8,191 nucleotides of DNA, taken from NCBI GenBank assembly GCA_004525355.1, contig SPCK01000076.1, positions 1 through 8,191 on the forward strand, in the 5' to 3' direction. The stretch is from Spirochaetales bacterium. Lineage in GTDB: Bacteria > Spirochaetota > Spirochaetia > Treponematales > UBA12059. Position numbers and translations under genes: made by a program. Numbering within the stretch: the first letter of the stretch is position 1; each line of letters begins with the position of its first letter. Of this stretch, positions 6,100-8,191 are shown piece by piece. The notes under the pieces were generated by a model, which made no database searches, had not been told where the DNA came from, and saw nothing but the letters and a program-made list of their open reading frames with translations.

Positions 6100-8178
6100 A
6101 TGCTGTCTCTCAAGCGGAGCCCGTCGGGATTCTCAGTCCTGCTGGACGGAATTACGGTTCTCAGTCATTCAAGCGAAGAACCATGCGCCTACATGGGTCA
6201 TGGCAACGAGCATGTTGATATGTACCATGGTAACTTCACTATCGAGGACAAACTCGACGAGCGCGTTGGACTGGCCGATTTTCATATTGACGAGGCCGAT
6301 GGCGCGATACGGATCTCGTTGTCCCGCGATCCCGGATATCGGCTCGATTTGGAGCTGGCCGACGAAGGGGGCCGCCTCGTCATGAAGCCGTCGCAGTTCA
6401 TGGCAGCCGACCGGGCGGGAACATCGATCGGAGGTTCGGGAGCAAAATCCGATTCCCGGCCGGCTTCCAATCGCTTCTGGTTCCGCCTGCCGGCCGAGCC
6501 CGACGAGTCTGTATTCGGTGGCGGCGAACAGTTTTCGTATTTCAACCTGCGCGGTCGGTGCTTTCCTTTATGGACGAGCGAGCAGGGTGTCGGCCGCAAC
6601 AAACGTACCCGCATTACTTGGGAAGCCGACGTTGCTGACCGGGCCGGCGGCGACTACTGGTGGACCTTTTTCCCGCAACCGACATTTGTCTCGACAAGGC
6701 ATTACTTCCTGCACGTCGACTGCCCTGCCTACGCCGTTTTCGATTTTTCGAATTCCCGATTCCATGAGCTGGAGTTCTGGCACCTGCCCGAGCGCCTGGT
6801 ATTCGGCGCCGGAAAGACCATGCTGGACCTGGCCAAGGGCGTTTCCGATCTCCTCGGCCGCCAACCCGAGCCCCCGGACTGGACGCACGACGGTATAATC
6901 CTGGGAATGCAGGGCGGCACGGACGCCTGCGAGCGCCGGCTTCGTCGCGCGCGAGCCAAGGGTGTCCCGGTGGCCGGGATCTGGGCCCAGGACTGGGAAG
7001 GCATCAACATGACCAGTTTCGGCCAGAGGCTATGCTGGAACTGGGTTTGGGATCCCGTGCGCTATCCCGAGCTACCCGCGGCGATCGAGCGGTGGCGAAA
7101 GGAAGGCGTGCGGTTCCTTGGATACGCCAATCCGTATGTCGCCGCGAACAAGTCACTGTTCAACGAGGCGGCGGCGAAAGGTTTCCTGGCCAAGAATGCC
7201 AAGGGCGGGGACTATCTGGTCGATTTCGGCGAGTTCGACGCCGGCATCGTGGACTTTACGAATCCTGCTGCGTTCGAGTGGTACAAGACCGAGACGCGCA
7301 AGAATATAGTGGACCTCGGCTTGTCCGGTTGGATGGCCGACTTCGGCGAGTACCTACCGACCGACGCGGTCCTGTTCGACGGTACACCGGCCATGCTTGC
7401 GCACAATCCGTGGCCGGCCATGTGGGCACGCGTCTGCTACGAGGCTGTCTCCGAGGCGGGCAAGCTGGACGACGTCGTCTGGTTCATGCGCGCCGGATCG
7501 ACAGGCAGTCAGCGGTGGTGTCCCAGCATGTGGGCGGGCGACCAGAACGTCGATTGGTCAGAGGACGACGGCCTGCCCTCGGTGATAACGGCGGCTCTGT
7601 CGCTTTCGGTATGCGGCCATGGCGTGCACCATAGCGATATCGGCGGCTACACGACGCTTTTTGGCATGAAGCGCACGAAGGAATTGCTCCTTCGCTGGGC
7701 CGAGCTTGCCGCGTTCACGCCGATGATGCGGAGCCACGAAGGCAACAGGCCTGGCGACAACTGGCAATTCGATACCGACGACGACACGCTCGACGCGATC
7801 GCCCGAACGAGCCGGCTCTTCGTCTCGCTCAAACCCTATCGAAAGGCAGTCCTGGCCGAGAACGCCCGCGACGGCGTGGCGGCCATGCGTCCGCTTTTCT
7901 TCCATTACGAAAACGATCCCGAATCGTACGCTATCAAGGATCAGTTCCTGTTCGGTCGAGATCTATTAGTGGCCCCCGTCATCGTGGAAGGCGCCACCTC
8001 GAGGTTCGTCCACCTTCCCATTGGCTCTCCGGATGAGGAATGGGTGCACCTGTGGAGCGGACGGCGTTATATGGCCGGTAATCACGAGGTTGACGCTCCC
8101 TTGGGCGAGCCCCCGGCGTTCTGGCGAGCCGATTCGCCATGGGCAACGCTGTTCGCCGCCATCGCAGCATCGAAATAG
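6100..8178 (+). CDS. yihQ: Sulfoquinovosidase (GH31, YihQ-like)
   Basis: This 692-residue enzyme would hydrolyse alpha-sulfoquinovosides such as sulfoquinovosyl glycerol to sulfoquinovose by the retaining GH31 mechanism. It aligns, as I recall the E. coli YihQ sequence, along its whole length, with near-identical stretches such as RCFPLWTSEQGVGRNK (153-168), FFPQPTFVST (190-199) and HSDIGGYTTLF (511-521). The catalytic nucleophile is Asp414 in GWMADFGEYLP (YihQ Asp405) and the acid/base is Asp481 in WAGDQNVDW (YihQ Asp472). All five sulfoquinovose-recognition residues are present: Gln271, Gln297, Arg310, Trp313 and Tyr517, each nine positions after its YihQ counterpart (262, 288, 301, 304, 508). 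The N-terminal beta domain covers about 1-255, the barrel about 260-580, and small beta domains follow. There is no signal peptide, so it acts in the cytoplasm after import. A Gly/Ser/Ala-rich insertion (about 98-122) is absent from YihQ. It is the last complete gene of the module. A generic alpha-glucosidase is unlikely given the sulfonate-binding set. Confidence 0.92.
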   Translation: MLSLKRSPSGFSVLLDGITVLSHSSEEPCAYMGHGNEHVDMYHGNFTIEDKLDERVGLADFHIDEADGAIRISLSRDPGYRLDLELADEGGRLVMKPSQFMAADRAGTSIGGSGAKSDSRPASNRFWFRLPAEPDESVFGGGEQFSYFNLRGRCFPLWTSEQGVGRNKRTRITWEADVADRAGGDYWWTFFPQPTFVSTRHYFLHVDCPAYAVFDFSNSRFHELEFWHLPERLVFGAGKTMLDLAKGVSDLLGRQPEPPDWTHDGIILGMQGGTDACERRLRRARAKGVPVAGIWAQDWEGINMTSFGQRLCWNWVWDPVRYPELPAAIERWRKEGVRFLGYANPYVAANKSLFNEAAAKGFLAKNAKGGDYLVDFGEFDAGIVDFTNPAAFEWYKTETRKNIVDLGLSGWMADFGEYLPTDAVLFDGTPAMLAHNPWPAMWARVCYEAVSEAGKLDDVVWFMRAGSTGSQRWCPSMWAGDQNVDWSEDDGLPSVITAALSLSVCGHGVHHSDIGGYTTLFGMKRTKELLLRWAELAAFTPMMRSHEGNRPGDNWQFDTDDDTLDAIARTSRLFVSLKPYRKAVLAENARDGVAAMRPLFFHYENDPESYAIKDQFLFGRDLLVAPVIVEGATSRFVHLPIGSPDEEWVHLWSGRRYMAGNHEVDAPLGEPPAFWRADSPWATLFAAIAASK

Positions 8179-8191
8179 AGTCAGAGGTAGG
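8179..8191 (+). other. Start of the next intergenic region with a ribosome-site-like sequence
   Basis: Thirteen bases follow the SQase stop codon. They include GAGGTAGG at the very edge, which could be the Shine-Dalgarno of another gene in the same operon beginning just outside the window. No start codon is visible. Confidence 0.3.

Overview
The window reads as a GC-rich (roughly 58% by eye) bacterial chromosome segment, probably from a spirochaete or a relative. This placement is an inference from two features. The solute-binding protein begins with a Sec signal ending in AFA-NGEKAP, a style common in Spirochaeta, Treponema and Sphaerochaeta binding proteins. The lipid-kinase-like protein at the left edge also resembles the spirochaetal branch of the diacylglycerol kinase family. 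No rRNA or tRNA gene, mobile element or CRISPR array was seen.

Left region (1-2711): a diacylglycerol/lipid kinase family gene on the minus strand (34-1116) is divergent from a GltS-like Na+-coupled transporter gene on the plus strand (1293-2711). The 176-base gap between them presumably holds both promoters, but neither is clear.

Right region (2712-8191): a plus-strand module of four genes. A near-consensus sigma-70 promoter (TTGACA, 16 bp, TATTAT) at 2768-2795 is overlapped by an 11+11 bp palindrome, which is a likely repressor operator. A leader of about 150 nt follows. The genes are a periplasmic family 1 solute-binding protein (2952-4283), two ABC sugar permeases (4303-5202 and 5199-6032, overlapping by ATGA) and a GH31 glycosidase (6100-8178).

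The last protein is recognisable as a sulfoquinovosidase of the E. coli YihQ type. It is collinear with YihQ over the catalytic core, with both catalytic aspartates and all five residues of the QQRWY sulfoquinovose-recognition set. The four genes therefore look like an uptake and hydrolysis system for sulfoquinovosyl glycerol or related glycosides, the breakdown products of the plant and cyanobacterial sulfolipid. This parallels the SmoF/G/H importer and SmoI hydrolase of Agrobacterium. The importer would bring in the glycoside, and the cytoplasmic SQase would release sulfoquinovose. No ABC ATPase gene and no downstream sulfoglycolytic enzymes are in the window; a ribosome-binding-like sequence at the extreme right edge suggests another gene follows.

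The most unusual sequence signals are two terminator-like hairpins inside the operon. One (4306-4343) begins at the start codon of the first permease. The other (6055-6088) ends directly against the Shine-Dalgarno of the SQase gene. They could set a binding protein > permeases > hydrolase expression gradient.
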